This document shows positions 44,527-54,900 of a stretch of 64,000 nucleotides of DNA, piece after piece. This stretch comes from PSRF01 sp051000815. Lineage in GTDB: Bacteria > Acidobacteriota > Blastocatellia > Pyrinomonadales > Pyrinomonadaceae. The stretch's first letter is position 1, and every line of letters starts with the position of its first letter. Where the stretch lies: NCBI GenBank assembly GCA_051000815.1, contig JBPCNX010000084.1:38604-102603 (forward strand), read 5' to 3'. A program made the translations under genes and the position numbers. The notes under the pieces were generated by a model, which had not been told where the DNA came from, did not search any database, and saw nothing but the letters and a program-made list of their open reading frames with translations.

Positions 44527-45774
44527 ATGGCAACTCCAGGAACCAGGATAGTAATCATTGGCGGTGGTATTGGCGGCCTTTTTACGGCCCTTGAACTCGC
44601 CGGCGAAGCAGACGTTACGCTAATCAGTGACGAAGACCACTTTCTGTTTACGCCCATGCTTTACGAATACCTGAGCGGCGAAGTTGAAGACTGGCATATT
44701 GCTCCTAAGTACAAAGAACTGCTGGATGAACGGGTGAAACTTGTCCAAGGTCAGGTAACTGCCGCTGATCTCCAGACGCGACAGGTGGTTGTGAACGAGT
44801 CTGCCGAAACCATGACTTACGACATTCTGGTAATTGCCGTGGGCGGAGTTACCAATTACGCAGGTGTTGAGGGCGCAGAACGGTTTGCCATTCCCTTCCG
44901 TAAGATTGCCCACGCAGATGCGCTGCGTCAGCGGATGGTTGATGCGCTAGATCACGTCCCTCCGAATCTGCCGCCCCAGGACACACGTCGCGCCCTGACG
45001 TTCGCCATTGTCGGCGCCGGTGCCAGTGGCGTGGAACTCTCGACCAAGATGGCCGACCTGCTGCGCGACGCCTTCGAGCGGCGGGCGTTAACCGGCGAGC
45101 CGCGCGTGCTCGTAATTGAGATGGGGGATAAGGTGATTCCCGGAATGGGAGACCAGATTCGCGAGTATGTGACGGAAGCGTTGGCCGAATCGCGTGTTGA
45201 GGTGCACACGCTTACACGCGTGGTTCGAGTGACGGAGAAGACTCTCACCTTTGAGCACGCTGGTCGCGAAACCGAGATCGAGACAGCGGCTGTAGTCTGG
45301 GCGGGCGGGGTCCGTATGAATCCACTGGTCGAAAAACTCCAGGTGGAAAAGACGAAGCGTGGTTTACTAGTGATCAATCCGACATTGCAGCTTCGTGGAC
45401 ATGAAAACGTATTTGCGCTAGGCGACATCGCCTACTATCCGGATGCCACACCGACCCTCGCAGGTACCGCTCAACTGGCTTTTCAAGAAGCCGGCCTCGC
45501 AGCTCGCAACATTCAAGCGTTCATTAAAGGCGACAAACTTCAGACGAAACATTTCGAGGAGTTGGGTGAAGCGATGAGCCTGGGAACGGAACGCGCGGCT
45601 GTGCTGGCGGGTGGCAAAGCTTTTGGCGGTCCCATTGCGAGGCAGGCAAGGTTCGCGATGTACACTTCGCGACTGCCAACCTGGCACCACCGGCTGCGTG
45701 TAGGTGCGAGTTGGTTTTTTGAAGGCACACAACCCCGACCGCTGCTGCCTTTGGGAATTCAGAGAAATGGTTGA
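44527..45774 (+). CDS. ndh: Type II NADH:quinone oxidoreductase (NDH-2)
   Basis: This single-chain, non-proton-pumping NADH dehydrogenase passes electrons to the quinone pool. The 415 residues have two Rossmann motifs: FAD-binding IIGGGIGGLFTALEL (about 10-24) and NADH-binding IVGAGASGVELS (about 161-172). The FAD-contacting NVFALGDIA lies near 299-307. A membrane-associating C-terminal region follows (FAMYTSRLPTWHHRLRVGASWFFEG). The length is normal for the family. It is transcribed alone. Confidence 0.9.
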   Translation: MATPGTRIVIIGGGIGGLFTALELAGEADVTLISDEDHFLFTPMLYEYLSGEVEDWHIAPKYKELLDERVKLVQGQVTAADLQTRQVVVNESAETMTYDILVIAVGGVTNYAGVEGAERFAIPFRKIAHADALRQRMVDALDHVPPNLPPQDTRRALTFAIVGAGASGVELSTKMADLLRDAFERRALTGEPRVLVIEMGDKVIPGMGDQIREYVTEALAESRVEVHTLTRVVRVTEKTLTFEHAGRETEIETAAVVWAGGVRMNPLVEKLQVEKTKRGLLVINPTLQLRGHENVFALGDIAYYPDATPTLAGTAQLAFQEAGLAARNIQAFIKGDKLQTKHFEELGEAMSLGTERAAVLAGGKAFGGPIARQARFAMYTSRLPTWHHRLRVGASWFFEGTQPRPLLPLGIQRNG

Positions 45775-45800
45775 ACTATTCGCCACGCGTAAAGCGACTT

Positions 45801-45834
45801 GCCGCGGATTTATGCGGAGGACGCGGATTAGAAA
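45801..45834. repeat. Solo arm of GCGGAT-type words
   Basis: GCCGCGGATTTATGCGGAGG followed by ACGCGGATTAG matches the left arm of the palindrome at 32041-32148, but no complementary arm is nearby. Confidence 0.6.
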
Positions 45835-45963
45835 CAGAACAACAGTCGGCAGATATCCGGTACAGCTGCGAGATTTTGGCGAATCTTTTTGTCACGTATT
45901 GACGCCAGCTGCATCCTTCTCGTTAGCGTATTCAGCGCGAAACCGCGGCTTTGCAACGCAGTC

Positions 45964-46704
45964 ATGATCAATTCTGCTCGAGTTCGTGTTTTGTTAGTCA
46001 GCGCAGTCGCTATAGCCTCGGTGGTGACCGCGGTTCGGGTTCTGCAAAAGCGTTCAGGCTATTACGCCACCGAACAAACCAGCACCCCCTCATCAACAAA
46101 GGCTTTGCCGGCAGGGTCATCGGCGGGCGTTGCTCCTGAAGTTGCCTCTTCGCCAGGGGTAAACCATCCGCCACCGTCACCCCCAGACTTGTCTGAGGTT
46201 GCTTCGAACGCGAGTCCTCTCCCGACGCCGGGCCAGACGACTGTATCGGTGTCGCTGGATCCGAGCTACGTTGGGAAGCTCAACCTTATAATTCCAGTTG
46301 CCGGGGTGAAACCGGAGCAGCTCCAGGATACGTTCAAGGATGCTCGTTCAGAAGGTCGTGTTCACGACGCGATCGACATTACTGCTCCAGCAGGCACACG
46401 CGTAATCGCCACCGCTGAGGGCGAGATCCTGAGGCTTTTTGAAAGTGAACGGGGAGGCACAACGATCTATCAGGCTAGCAAAGACAAAAAACTGGTTTTC
46501 TATTACGCACACCTACAGCGTTACGCCGAGGGGTTGGTTGTGGGGAAAACGGTGTGGCAGGGCGAGACGATTGGCTACGTGGGCGACACCGGAAACGCAG
46601 GTGCCGGGAACTACCATCTACACTTTTCGATCATGGTAGTGAAAGACCCAAAGCGTTACTGGGAAGGAACGAACATCAACCCTTATCCTCTGTTGCGGAA
46701 GTAG
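45964..46704 (+). CDS. M23 family metallopeptidase (LytM-like)
   Basis: A signal anchor (residues about 5-22) is followed by a low-complexity Pro/Ser/Thr-rich linker. The C-terminal M23 domain has zinc-site segments HDAIDITAPAGT and YHLHFS, with YAHLQRY between. M23 enzymes cut peptidoglycan cross-bridges or, when degenerate, activate other hydrolases. The first zinc His and the following Asp, and the HxH pair, all appear present, so activity is likely. The ATG at 45964 gives a normal anchor; an upstream start at 45889 would add 25 residues with no purpose seen. A repeat arm lies in the spacer to ndh. Confidence 0.85.
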   Translation: MINSARVRVLLVSAVAIASVVTAVRVLQKRSGYYATEQTSTPSSTKALPAGSSAGVAPEVASSPGVNHPPPSPPDLSEVASNASPLPTPGQTTVSVSLDPSYVGKLNLIIPVAGVKPEQLQDTFKDARSEGRVHDAIDITAPAGTRVIATAEGEILRLFESERGGTTIYQASKDKKLVFYYAHLQRYAEGLVVGKTVWQGETIGYVGDTGNAGAGNYHLHFSIMVVKDPKRYWEGTNINPYPLLRK

Positions 46705-46783
46705 CCGTCTGTCGAGAGTCTTCTTTTGTGTCAGTTCCGGTTAGTTCCGGATCGCTTTTAGAACAAACGACTTGAAAACCATC

Positions 46784-46815
46784 CACTAATCCACACGAAA
46801 CACACGAAAACCGTT
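46784..46815. repeat. Solo arm of the CACGAAA-word palindrome
   Basis: ATCCACTAATCCACACGAAAC then ACACGAAAACC matches the left arms at 7195 and 50268. No right arm is close by. Confidence 0.55.
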
Positions 46816-46876
46816 GTGGAAACGGAATTGCGAACGAAATGCAAGAACTAACAACAGTTAAGAAGATTGAGGAGCT

Positions 46877-48322
46877 ATGAACAAACGATTTCCTTTTGTA
46901 ACTCTGGCGCTGGGGTTATCACTGCTCGCAATTTCCTGCGTAACGCAAACACCAACTAACACCAATTCAATTGTGGTTAGTAGTCCGACCCCAGCTACAG
47001 CCGCGTCGCCTGCGCCTGGAGTTGTAGCCGATGCGGTTTCAGTTCCCGTTACCCTGCCCGTTCTCGACGCCTTGCTTGCCGATGAAAGCTTCAAAGGGGA
47101 GCTCAAATCTAAACTCAAAATAACTGAAGACCAGATTGCTGCTTTGCGCAAAGCGGCTGCTGACGAAATAGCACGTCTTCAGCAGACGAGTTCCGAAACT
47201 CAGGAAGGCGCCGCGGCAGAAGCTCGGGACCGCGCTACAGAGGCAATCCAAAACGTAGTCGGCGCGCAACAAACCGAAGCTCTCCTAAGCCTCGCTCGTG
47301 AGCGTTGGCTGAAAGGAAGTGAAACAGAGGAAGCAGGAAAGCCGGCAGAGACCACCATGCTGCCGGGTCCCAATGCGGTCCCTGAAGACACGCGCGTGGT
47401 CGTCAACATTCCCGCCTACCGCATGGATCTGTTTCACGAAGGTTCACTGATCAAGTCTTACAGGATCGGCATTGGTTATCCGCAGTTCCCATTGCCTACT
47501 GGCCTAAGAAAAGCGCAGACAATTATTTTCAATCCCACCTGGACGCCGCCCGACGAGCCGTGGGTAGCAAAAATGAAAGACATTGCCGTGGGAGAAAAGG
47601 TGCCCGCCGGTAGTCCTCTGAATCCATTGGGCCCGATCAAAATTCCGATCGGCATGCCTTCACTGATTCACGGCGGCAAGCCGCTTGCTAAGATTGGAAC
47701 GTTTGCTTCGCACGGTTGCGTAGGTTTGACCAACGCGCAGGTCAGGGATTTCGCCAAGACCCTCGTCGCCGCTGCGGGCAAAGGAGTTTCTGACAGGGAA
47801 ATTGCTTCCTATCTCAAGGATCCGACAAAGACTCGTGTGGTGAAACTGGATGCCTCCGTGCCGGTCGAACTGCGTTACGAAACCGTCGTAGTCGAAGACG
47901 GCAAGCTTTACATCTTTAAAGATGTCTACGACCAAAACACAAACACGGAAGAGAACCTGCGGGTGGCTTTGGAAAAGAGTGGTGTCCGGTTTGAGGACTT
48001 CAGCAACGAAGAGCGAGATCAAGTTTTGGAAGCGCTGAACGCCATGTCATCGCGACCGAAGAAACTTCCGCCCAGAGCTGCTAGCCTGAATCCGTCACCC
48101 ACACCTACAGCCAATGCAAACGTAGGCAACGAGAACTTAAACGCGACGAATGCAAAGAACCAGAGGTCTAAAGTTGCACGAAAACCGATTAGTAGAAAAC
48201 AGAAGCAGGTTGTCCTGGAAATTGCAGCGCTAAGCGGAAAGGGATATCCCGCGCCGGTGGACCTGGATTCAGGAAGTGGCAAGCCGGCCCGCAAACAACC
48301 AACAGCAGCCAGCACCCAATAA
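46877..48322 (+). CDS. Lipoprotein L,D-transpeptidase (YkuD domain)
   Basis: The N terminus is a lipoprotein signal with lipobox LAIS-C21. A coiled-coil-like region (about 65-150) precedes a YkuD domain (about 170-315): VVNIPAYRMDLF, then IHGG and the SHGCVGLTN motif with catalytic Cys281. Such enzymes make 3-3 peptidoglycan cross-links or attach lipoproteins. A low-complexity Asn/Pro/Thr/Lys-rich tail (about 395-481) may bind the wall. The 481 residues are long for the family because of the tail. GAGGAG lies close before the ATG. Confidence 0.88.
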   Translation: MNKRFPFVTLALGLSLLAISCVTQTPTNTNSIVVSSPTPATAASPAPGVVADAVSVPVTLPVLDALLADESFKGELKSKLKITEDQIAALRKAAADEIARLQQTSSETQEGAAAEARDRATEAIQNVVGAQQTEALLSLARERWLKGSETEEAGKPAETTMLPGPNAVPEDTRVVVNIPAYRMDLFHEGSLIKSYRIGIGYPQFPLPTGLRKAQTIIFNPTWTPPDEPWVAKMKDIAVGEKVPAGSPLNPLGPIKIPIGMPSLIHGGKPLAKIGTFASHGCVGLTNAQVRDFAKTLVAAAGKGVSDREIASYLKDPTKTRVVKLDASVPVELRYETVVVEDGKLYIFKDVYDQNTNTEENLRVALEKSGVRFEDFSNEERDQVLEALNAMSSRPKKLPPRAASLNPSPTPTANANVGNENLNATNAKNQRSKVARKPISRKQKQVVLEIAALSGKGYPAPVDLDSGSGKPARKQPTAASTQ

Positions 48323-48326
48323 GGCA

Positions 48327-49394
48327 TCAAGACGCACTTGCTGCTTCACAGGAATCCAGCTCCGGGGCTTCTTCAATTGGAGCTCCCGCCTCGCCGAAGT
48401 AAGGCTTACCGGCCTCAATCGCGCCGAAGTACTCCTCGATGCGATTCAGGATCTCCTCAACTGAATGAGAATGGTAGAGCGAGGTGCGGAAGAGCGCGCC
48501 CCCTTGTAAGCCGCGCGTAAACTGTCCGGCCAGTTGCTTCATCCGATTGATCGCCGGAATCTCCGGCATATCCTCACGCAACATATCAAAGTACTCCAAC
48601 AGCAACGCTCGCTTATCGGCAAGGGTCGGTTGAAACATTTCGCGACCATTCATGGCATCTTCGATCTGCCGGAAGATCCAGGGATTCGCCATTGCTCCGC
48701 GTCCGATCAAAACACCGTCGCAACCGGTTTCGCGAAAACGAGCAAACGCCCCTTCAATCGTCGTCACATCGCCACTACCCGAGACCGGAACACTTACGGT
48801 CTCTTTGATCTTCTTAACCAGGTCCCAATTTGCCAGACCGCGATAGCCCTGTTCTTTCGTGCGGCCATGTAGGGCGATGTGTTCGACACCGCAAGCTTCA
48901 GCCAGCCTCGCTGTCTCCAGAGCGTTAATTGTATGGTCGTAAAAGCCGGCCCGGATCTTTATCGTTAGAGGAATCTTGATCGCCTTTTTGATCTCTTTGA
49001 GGATTGTTTCGAGCCGCGAATGATCTTTCAATAGCCCGGAACCGCCGCCGTGCTTCACAACCTTGGGCGCAGGACAACCGCAGTTGATATCCAAAATGTC
49101 CGCACCCACCTCCTCCGCCATCTGCGCCGCCATTACCATTCGTTCCGGCTGGCCCCCAAAGATCTGCGCGGCAAAGGGCCGCTCATCAGCGTAAAAGCGC
49201 ATCTGTCGTTTCGACTTAGGATTGTTGCGGGTCAGTCCTTCGACGGAAATGAACTCTGACACCGTCAGACCCACACCGCCACAGCGTTTCAGCAATCTTC
49301 GAAACGACACATCTGTGACTCCCGCCATCGGCGACAGAATCAAGGGTGGATTAATCTCCACGTCGCGAATCTTAAAAGGCTTAATCTCTGACAT
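48327..49394 (-). CDS. dusB: tRNA-dihydrouridine synthase B
   Basis: This flavoenzyme reduces uridine to dihydrouridine in the tRNA D loop. The TIM-barrel signatures are LSPMAGVTDVSFRRL (about 20-34), the catalytic Cys in INCGCPAPKV (near 107) and GSGDV and IGRGAMANPW in the FMN site. A helical C-terminal tRNA-binding domain follows. The ATG at 49394 overlaps the TGA that ends the restored reading frame of the upstream L,D-transpeptidase; a GTG one codon earlier is also possible. The tail is acidic. Confidence 0.93.
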   Translation of the reverse strand: MSEIKPFKIRDVEINPPLILSPMAGVTDVSFRRLLKRCGGVGLTVSEFISVEGLTRNNPKSKRQMRFYADERPFAAQIFGGQPERMVMAAQMAEEVGADILDINCGCPAPKVVKHGGGSGLLKDHSRLETILKEIKKAIKIPLTIKIRAGFYDHTINALETARLAEACGVEHIALHGRTKEQGYRGLANWDLVKKIKETVSVPVSGSGDVTTIEGAFARFRETGCDGVLIGRGAMANPWIFRQIEDAMNGREMFQPTLADKRALLLEYFDMLREDMPEIPAINRMKQLAGQFTRGLQGGALFRTSLYHSHSVEEILNRIEEYFGAIEAGKPYFGEAGAPIEEAPELDSCEAASAS

Positions 49395-50013
49395 CACGGC
49401 CTTATCGTTACTGGTGTTCCCACAGAAACCAACCTGTAGAGTTCCTCAATGTCTTCATTCTCTAATGCAACGCAACCCCATGTCCAATCGCGCCCGCACC
49501 GTTTCCGTGGATAAATATTAATCCGCCAAGAGCCGTATACTGCGGCGGTGCCTGTTTCCTTTTGATTGCCTTGACTATGGCATCGTGTTGAGCGCGAGTG
49601 ATCAATCCATCTTTCAGGCCTCGCTCGGCGTCTTCGATATTCGGATAACTCAGGCCGAGGGAAAGGTGATAAGCGCTTTTTGGATTTTTGAGAGAAATGT
49701 AGAACTCCCCCTCCGGAGTCGCGCGATCGCCTTCACGTTGCTTATCTGGTACTGGATTTAGGCCCAGTCCAATCTTGTAAGTGCGCGTTAACGCCCCCGC
49801 CGAGTAGAGTTCCAACTTGCGTTCACTTTTCGTGACAGTGATCCGCGGATTCGTAAGCGGCAACTTCAGAGCCGGTCGGGAAGTTTCCTGATTGTTTCTC
49901 GCTGACTCCTGGCTGGGCACCTCATTCGGTTTCCGCGCAACTGTGTTTTGCTGACAGCCAATGCTGGATAACAGAAGCAGGAGAAGTATGACTCAGGCGC
50001 AACGGTGGATCAT
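49394..50013 (-). pseudogene. L,D-transpeptidase (YkuD) lipoprotein, interrupted by a frameshift and an in-frame stop
   Basis: The intact central frame (49918 downward) has a YkuD fold: KLELYSAGALTRTYKIGLG, GEFYISLKNP, then IFIHGNGAG. At 49493-49495 three C (three G in mRNA) stand where four are needed. The frame then fails just before the catalytic motif, while the other frame reads RDWTWGCVALENEDIEELYRL to a TGA at 49394-49396 that overlaps the dusB start. Upstream the same frame continues through a lipoprotein signal (ILLLLLLSSIGC) to an ATG at 50013. A TGA at 49993-49995 interrupts; CGA there would complete a typical signal. The catalytic Cys is lost unless the frameshift is an error or is bypassed. 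Confidence 0.78.
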
Positions 50014-50085
50014 GTCCGATTGGGGTTCGCGGGTCTCGTCTAACTGTCGAATCAAACTAGTCCGCGTAGCGAACGACGTTCTGTC

Positions 50086-50303
50086 GCCCGCGTCGCGGGC
50101 TGTAATCATTCAATGCTCGTTGACCGTGGGCTCACGCCCCAGGCTTTATGCTTTCACCTGCTTCGCAGGTTTTTGAGCGGAACGAAACTGCCGTAGTATC
50201 CTTTTGCATAGTTCGTGATGCTTCGTGTGGTTTTCGTGGATCGCAAGCCAATTGGTTCCGCAAAACACGATCCACGAATAAACACGAATCGGCACGAATG
50301 AAG
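50086..50303. repeat. Cluster of short hairpins plus CACGAAA-word palindrome
   Basis: GCCCGCG-T-CGCGGGC (50086-50100) and ACCTGC-TTC-GCAGGT with T5 (50156-50174) are short hairpins. A larger palindrome (50212-50303) has inverted arms of about 32 bases with GTGGATCG at the inner edge and CGATCCACGAA on the other side. The second hairpin resembles a plus-strand terminator, but no plus-strand gene precedes it. No gene is seen in 50014-50360. Confidence 0.65.
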
Positions 50304-50360
50304 AATAGCAATTCGTCTTAAGAATCCAACTTCTTGTCCCATAGCCGCATCACGCCGTAG

Positions 50361-50630
50361 CTAATCTGTCGCCAGCTTATCTTCGCTGAGAACCTCATAA
50401 AGGGTGCCCGCCTCGCCGCGCGATGTTTGTCGAGAAGTAGGCAGCGCCAGGACGCGAACCCTGGTCAAGCGATCGCGCCGCCGTATTAATACTTCATCCC
50501 CGGGCTTCACCGTGGTGGAAGACTTGGCGGGGTTATCATTCACTGAAACCAGTCTTGCTTCGCACATTTTTTGCGCGACGGTGCGACGCGAGCAAAGGCG
50601 ACTGCTTTTGAGGAAGAGATCGAGCCTCAT
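50361..50630 (-). CDS. S4-domain RNA-binding protein (RqcP/Hsp15-like)
   Basis: The protein has one S4 fold: MRLDLFLKSSRLCSRRTVAQKMCEARLVSVNDNPAKSS. The segment spacing is typical of small stand-alone S4 proteins such as RqcP/RlbA or Hsp15, which bind the 50S subunit during rescue of stalled nascent chains. The ATG at 50630 begins just at the S4 start; an upstream start at 50675 would add 15 basic residues. The C terminus has a short Thr/Arg-rich tail. It lies 54-99 bases after the SurA-like gene on the same strand. Confidence 0.8.
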   Translation of the reverse strand: MRLDLFLKSSRLCSRRTVAQKMCEARLVSVNDNPAKSSTTVKPGDEVLIRRRDRLTRVRVLALPTSRQTSRGEAGTLYEVLSEDKLATD

Positions 50631-50728
50631 CGATTTGCCGGAACCAGCAAGTTTTCCTGTCCGACTCTTACGCAAAAACCCGGGCTGGCTTTGTGGCCAA
50701 ACCGGGCTTCCAGTTGATTTGCTGTTTG

Positions 50729-51835
50729 TTAGCCCTTCTTCTTTGCCGCGGGCTTGCCCTCGGTGGCGGATTGGGTAGCGGTGGAAATCTTCAGCAGCGG
50801 AAGCACCGCGTCCTGATAGTCTTTGGCAATGTTGACATAGGCGTCGTTACGCAGCGCCTGCAGGTAAGCGTCGCGCTCTTTTGGCGAACGCTCGACAGTG
50901 ATGGCTTGCCTCACCTGGTCTTCATTGAAGGTTGCCGTGATCGCGCCAGGATTACGCTCGTCAACACGGAAAATCTGATAACCGTCCCCACTCTTGAGCG
51001 GCTCGCTAACGCCACCGACCTTCACGTTCCTGATGGAGACTGCGATATCTTCCCGCAACTGGGGAGTTTCAAATCTTCCCACCTTGCCTTTGTTCTGCGG
51101 CGCCACCCGGACGCCGTTCACTTCACGCTCCGAGTTCGTAGTAGCCACTGCGCCAAAATCGGCGCCCGCTCGAAGTTGCGCCACCAACTCCATCGCTTTC
51201 GCTTTCACATCTGCCTCATTCTTTCCGGCAGTGCCGAGATAGATTTCTGAAATCACCACATTCTCAGGCTTGAGGAATTTCTCTTTGTTGGCGTCGAAAT
51301 ACTTCTTTGCCTCATCCGCAGTGATTCCAAAGTAAATCCTTCGATCAACTTCTTGTTGAATCACTTGCTGCTTCATGATCTCGTTACGCAACGTTTGGCG
51401 GGTACTCGCCGGATCAACGCCGCTTTCTTTCATCGCCTGGTCAAGCTTCTCGATAGTGGTAATACCCTGCTCCTTCGCCACCTCGAGCATTCGACGGTTC
51501 ACCTCGGCTTCCACATCGGTCGCCAGCTCGAGCTCTTTGCCTTTCTGCAGCAGCAAGCGTTCGTTAACAAGCGTGGCGATAAGTTCAGCCTTGCGCTTGG
51601 TGACTTCCTCGGTCGCCTCCTGTTCCGACATTCCGTTTTGCTTCAGGGTTTCAATGCGTTCACGGGATTCGCGCTTGAGCATTGAAAGCGTGATGACATC
51701 GTCATTCACCTGCGCGATCACCTCATCGACGACCTTCAGTTCGCCCTCCTGCGCCCTGACTGCCGGCGCCGCAAACGCGAACAACAACGAAACGAGAAAT
51801 AGCGCAGAGCTGGAAAAAATAAATTTGGGTTTCAC
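50729..51835 (-). CDS. Periplasmic peptidyl-prolyl isomerase/chaperone, SurA-like
   Basis: Signal peptide at residues 1-28 (AVRA cleavage region). A SurA-type N-terminal helical domain follows (about 35-170: VIAQVNDDVITLSMLKRESRERIE). A single parvulin-type domain (about 190-310, with FSDEYL-like VVISEIYLG and VGGVSEPLKSGDGYQIFRV) completes it; classical SurA has two. It would fold outer-membrane beta-barrels, such as LptD and the TonB receptor in this window. The start is GTG with CAGGAG seven bases upstream. The C terminus is Lys-rich. Confidence 0.88.
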   Translation of the reverse strand: MKPKFIFSSSALFLVSLLFAFAAPAVRAQEGELKVVDEVIAQVNDDVITLSMLKRESRERIETLKQNGMSEQEATEEVTKRKAELIATLVNERLLLQKGKELELATDVEAEVNRRMLEVAKEQGITTIEKLDQAMKESGVDPASTRQTLRNEIMKQQVIQQEVDRRIYFGITADEAKKYFDANKEKFLKPENVVISEIYLGTAGKNEADVKAKAMELVAQLRAGADFGAVATTNSEREVNGVRVAPQNKGKVGRFETPQLREDIAVSIRNVKVGGVSEPLKSGDGYQIFRVDERNPGAITATFNEDQVRQAITVERSPKERDAYLQALRNDAYVNIAKDYQDAVLPLLKISTATQSATEGKPAAKKKG

Positions 51836-51947
51836 AAAACTACTCCTGGATTAATTTATTAGTCGGAAGCAGTAAATCAGTAGAAAACGCCGAACCCTTT
51901 CACTACTGCCTACTAAATTCGGCTTCACTATCTTCAAGGCCCCGATT

Positions 51948-54900
51948 CTAATCTTCGGAACGAAGTTCGAGCAACGCCACACGGGCGACTTGTAACTCGC
52001 TGTCGGCCTGCCCCTTGTCAAGATTGATCCGCAAAACACCAGCTGGGGTAAACGTTGACCGTTCATCTTTGCTCACAAATTCAGCCAGCTTTTGTGGGGA
52101 AACATGGGCATTTTCGCTGAATTTAATAGCAATTCCGTCAGCTGTTTTATCTATCGAGATTACGCCAATCTCTTCGGCCAGCCGCCGCAACCGGGCATAC
52201 GAGAAAAGATCTTCCACAGGCTGTGGCACGCGCCCATACCGGTCTTCTGTTTCCCGCCGAATAGCGGTCAGCGTTTCTTCGTCTCGGGATGAGGAAACGC
52301 GCTTATAAGTGCGCAAGCGCTGACCCATGTCCTGAATGTAATCGTCGGGAATCGCGACATTAACGCCGAGATTGATGGAGACACTCGTTTCGTCGTCCAC
52401 CTGCTCACCGCGAAGTTCGGCGACCGTGCGTTCCAGCATTTGCGTGTAAAGATCGAAGCCCAAGGCGTCCATGTGGCCTGACTGCTGGCCGCCGAGAAAA
52501 TTCCCCGCACCTCGCAGTTCGAGGTCAAGCGCCGCGATCCGGAACCCGGCACCCAGGTCCGAGAATTCTCTAATTGCCGCCAGGCGTCTCCGCGCTATCG
52601 GCGAAAGCTCTTGTTCACTGGAAATTAAGAGGTACGCATAGGCCCGCCTACTGGAGCGCCCCACGCGCCCGCGCAACTGATATAGCTGAGAAAGACCATA
52701 AGCGTCGGCGCGGTTTATGATGATTGTGTTAGCACGGGGGATGTCTATTCCGTTCTCAATGATCGTAGTCGCAACCAGAACATCATATTTATGGTCAATG
52801 AAATCGAGCATTACGCGCTCCATTTCCTTCTCATTCATCTTCCCATGACCGACGACGAGACGCGCTTGCGGCACCAGCCGCCGCACGAGCGCCGCGATAG
52901 TTTCGATGGTTTCGACCCGATTGTGGATCAGGAACACCTGCCCGCCCCGACCCAGTTCAAGCTCGATCGCTGATTTGATAACATTCTCGGAAAACTGAAC
53001 TACCTGAGTTTGGATCGCCAGGCGATCACGAGGAGGAGTCTCGATTAACGACATATCGCGGAGGCCCGTTAGAGACATGTTGAGCGTTCGCGGAATCGGA
53101 GTTGCCGACAGCGTCAGGACATCGACCCGCTTCTTCAGTTGTTTGAGCTTCTCCTTATGGGCCACTCCGAACCGCTGTTCCTCATCAACCACAACGAGTC
53201 CGAGTTCCTTGAAACGAACATCCTTCGACAAGATTCGATGTGTGCCGATCACCACGTCAACCGCTCCTGACTCCACTTGCTTGACTATTTCTTTTTGCTC
53301 CTTAGAAGAGCGGAACCGCGAGAGCAACTCCACCTTCACCGGAAAAGGCGCGAAGCGACTCCGTAAAGTGTCGTAGTGCTGATACGCGAGCACTGTCGTC
53401 GGCGTTAGGATCGCCGTCTGCTTTCCTTCCATCACTGCTTTGAAAGCTGCGCGCATCGCGACCTCTGTCTTCCCGTAACCGACGTCGCCACAAAGCAAAC
53501 GGTCCATCGGCGTTGGCTCTTCCATGTCTCGTTTGACGTCCTCGATCGCGGTTTCCTGATCGGGCGTCAGGACATATTCGAAGCCGTCTTCAAACTCTCT
53601 TTGCCAGGGTGTGTCGACGGCGAAGGCGTAACCCCCGACAAGTTTTCGCTCGGCGTAAAGTCGCAGCAGTTCGTCAGCCATGTCGCGCATGGCGCGTTTG
53701 GCTTTGGCTTTGGTCTTCTGCCAACCGAGCCCGCCCAGGCGGTCTAATGCCGGCTGATGCCCTTCGGCGCTCGAGTATCTCTGCACTAGATCAAGCCGCT
53801 CGACCGGCACGTAGAGCTTTGCTTCTTCAGCATAGAAGAGAAGCATAAACTCGCCACTGCGCGGACCGAGATCGAGTGTCTGCAAGCCCCCGAACCGGGC
53901 AATCCCATGATCGATGTGTACGACAAAATCGCCCACCTTCAGGTCGCGAAAATCGGACAGAAACGCCGCGGTCTTCAGCTTCTTCTTTTTTCCAGTCGCC
54001 TTCTGTCTGCTGCCGTCTGCAGTTGCAGCACGCCGCTCAAGGGTCGGCTCGCCGGCTTCGTCGAATAGATCACCCTCGACATGGACGACCAGATTCGCCG
54101 CAGGCATTTCAAACCCTGCGCTCAGTCGACCGACGGTTACCAGGATCTCTCCGGAACCAGGCGCGTCGGCGTTAACGTCTCGAGGCATTACGGCGAGTCG
54201 CGCGCTTAGATCGTATTCGCCGAGAATTTCCCCGATGCGTTCAGCGATGCCGGGACTGGGCATTACAAAAAGTGTTGTGCTTCCCTGGGTCAGGTCGCGG
54301 GTAACGTCTGCCGCCAGGTCAGCCAGCCGGCCGTGGTAGCGCATTACCGATGTCGACCTCCACTCGACCTCGGGCGCTTGCCCGACCGTGGGAAACAAGA
54401 AAAGCGGCCTGCGTCTCGCGCGAGCGCGGCCGAGCTGCACCTGAGGCGACTCTGCATCGAGGGCCAATTCCTGATCTACTCTCGAAGCGGCGCGGCCAAG
54501 TGTCCGCAACTCCAGCCTCGGGCGCCCTTCAATCTTCGCCTGCAATTCATTCACAGGGAGATAGAGTTCGTCAGGAGTTAACGCCAGATCATCCGCGGAG
54601 TCAGTTTCGCTGAACCGATCGCCAAGTGATTGATAGACCTCGCTCAGGTACGAATCGATTCCCGAAGGATCATCAACAATCAGCACGGCGTCCTGGAGAT
54701 AGTCGAAAACTGTTGAGGTGCGCTCCCGCACGAGGGGCAGTAACCATTCCCAACCGGGAAACGACTCACCCTCATCGGCAAAAGCGGTCCGATCGCGGAG
54801 CGACCGGGCGTAGCGAGGCTCACTCCAGCGGTCTCGTGCGGCTTCCGCCCAGTCCCTGAAGTCACGACTGGTAACGGAAAGCTCGCGCATCGGCGCGATT

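Noticed and set aside
49993..49995. Selenocysteine or other recoding at the TGA in the transpeptidase
   Set aside because: The TGA lies before the signal peptide hydrophobic core, not at a catalytic site, and no SECIS-like hairpin was seen.
50156..50174. Intrinsic terminator (ACCTGC stem with T5) as a gene end
   Set aside because: No plus-strand gene precedes it and both flanking genes are on the minus strand, so it is treated as part of a repeat.
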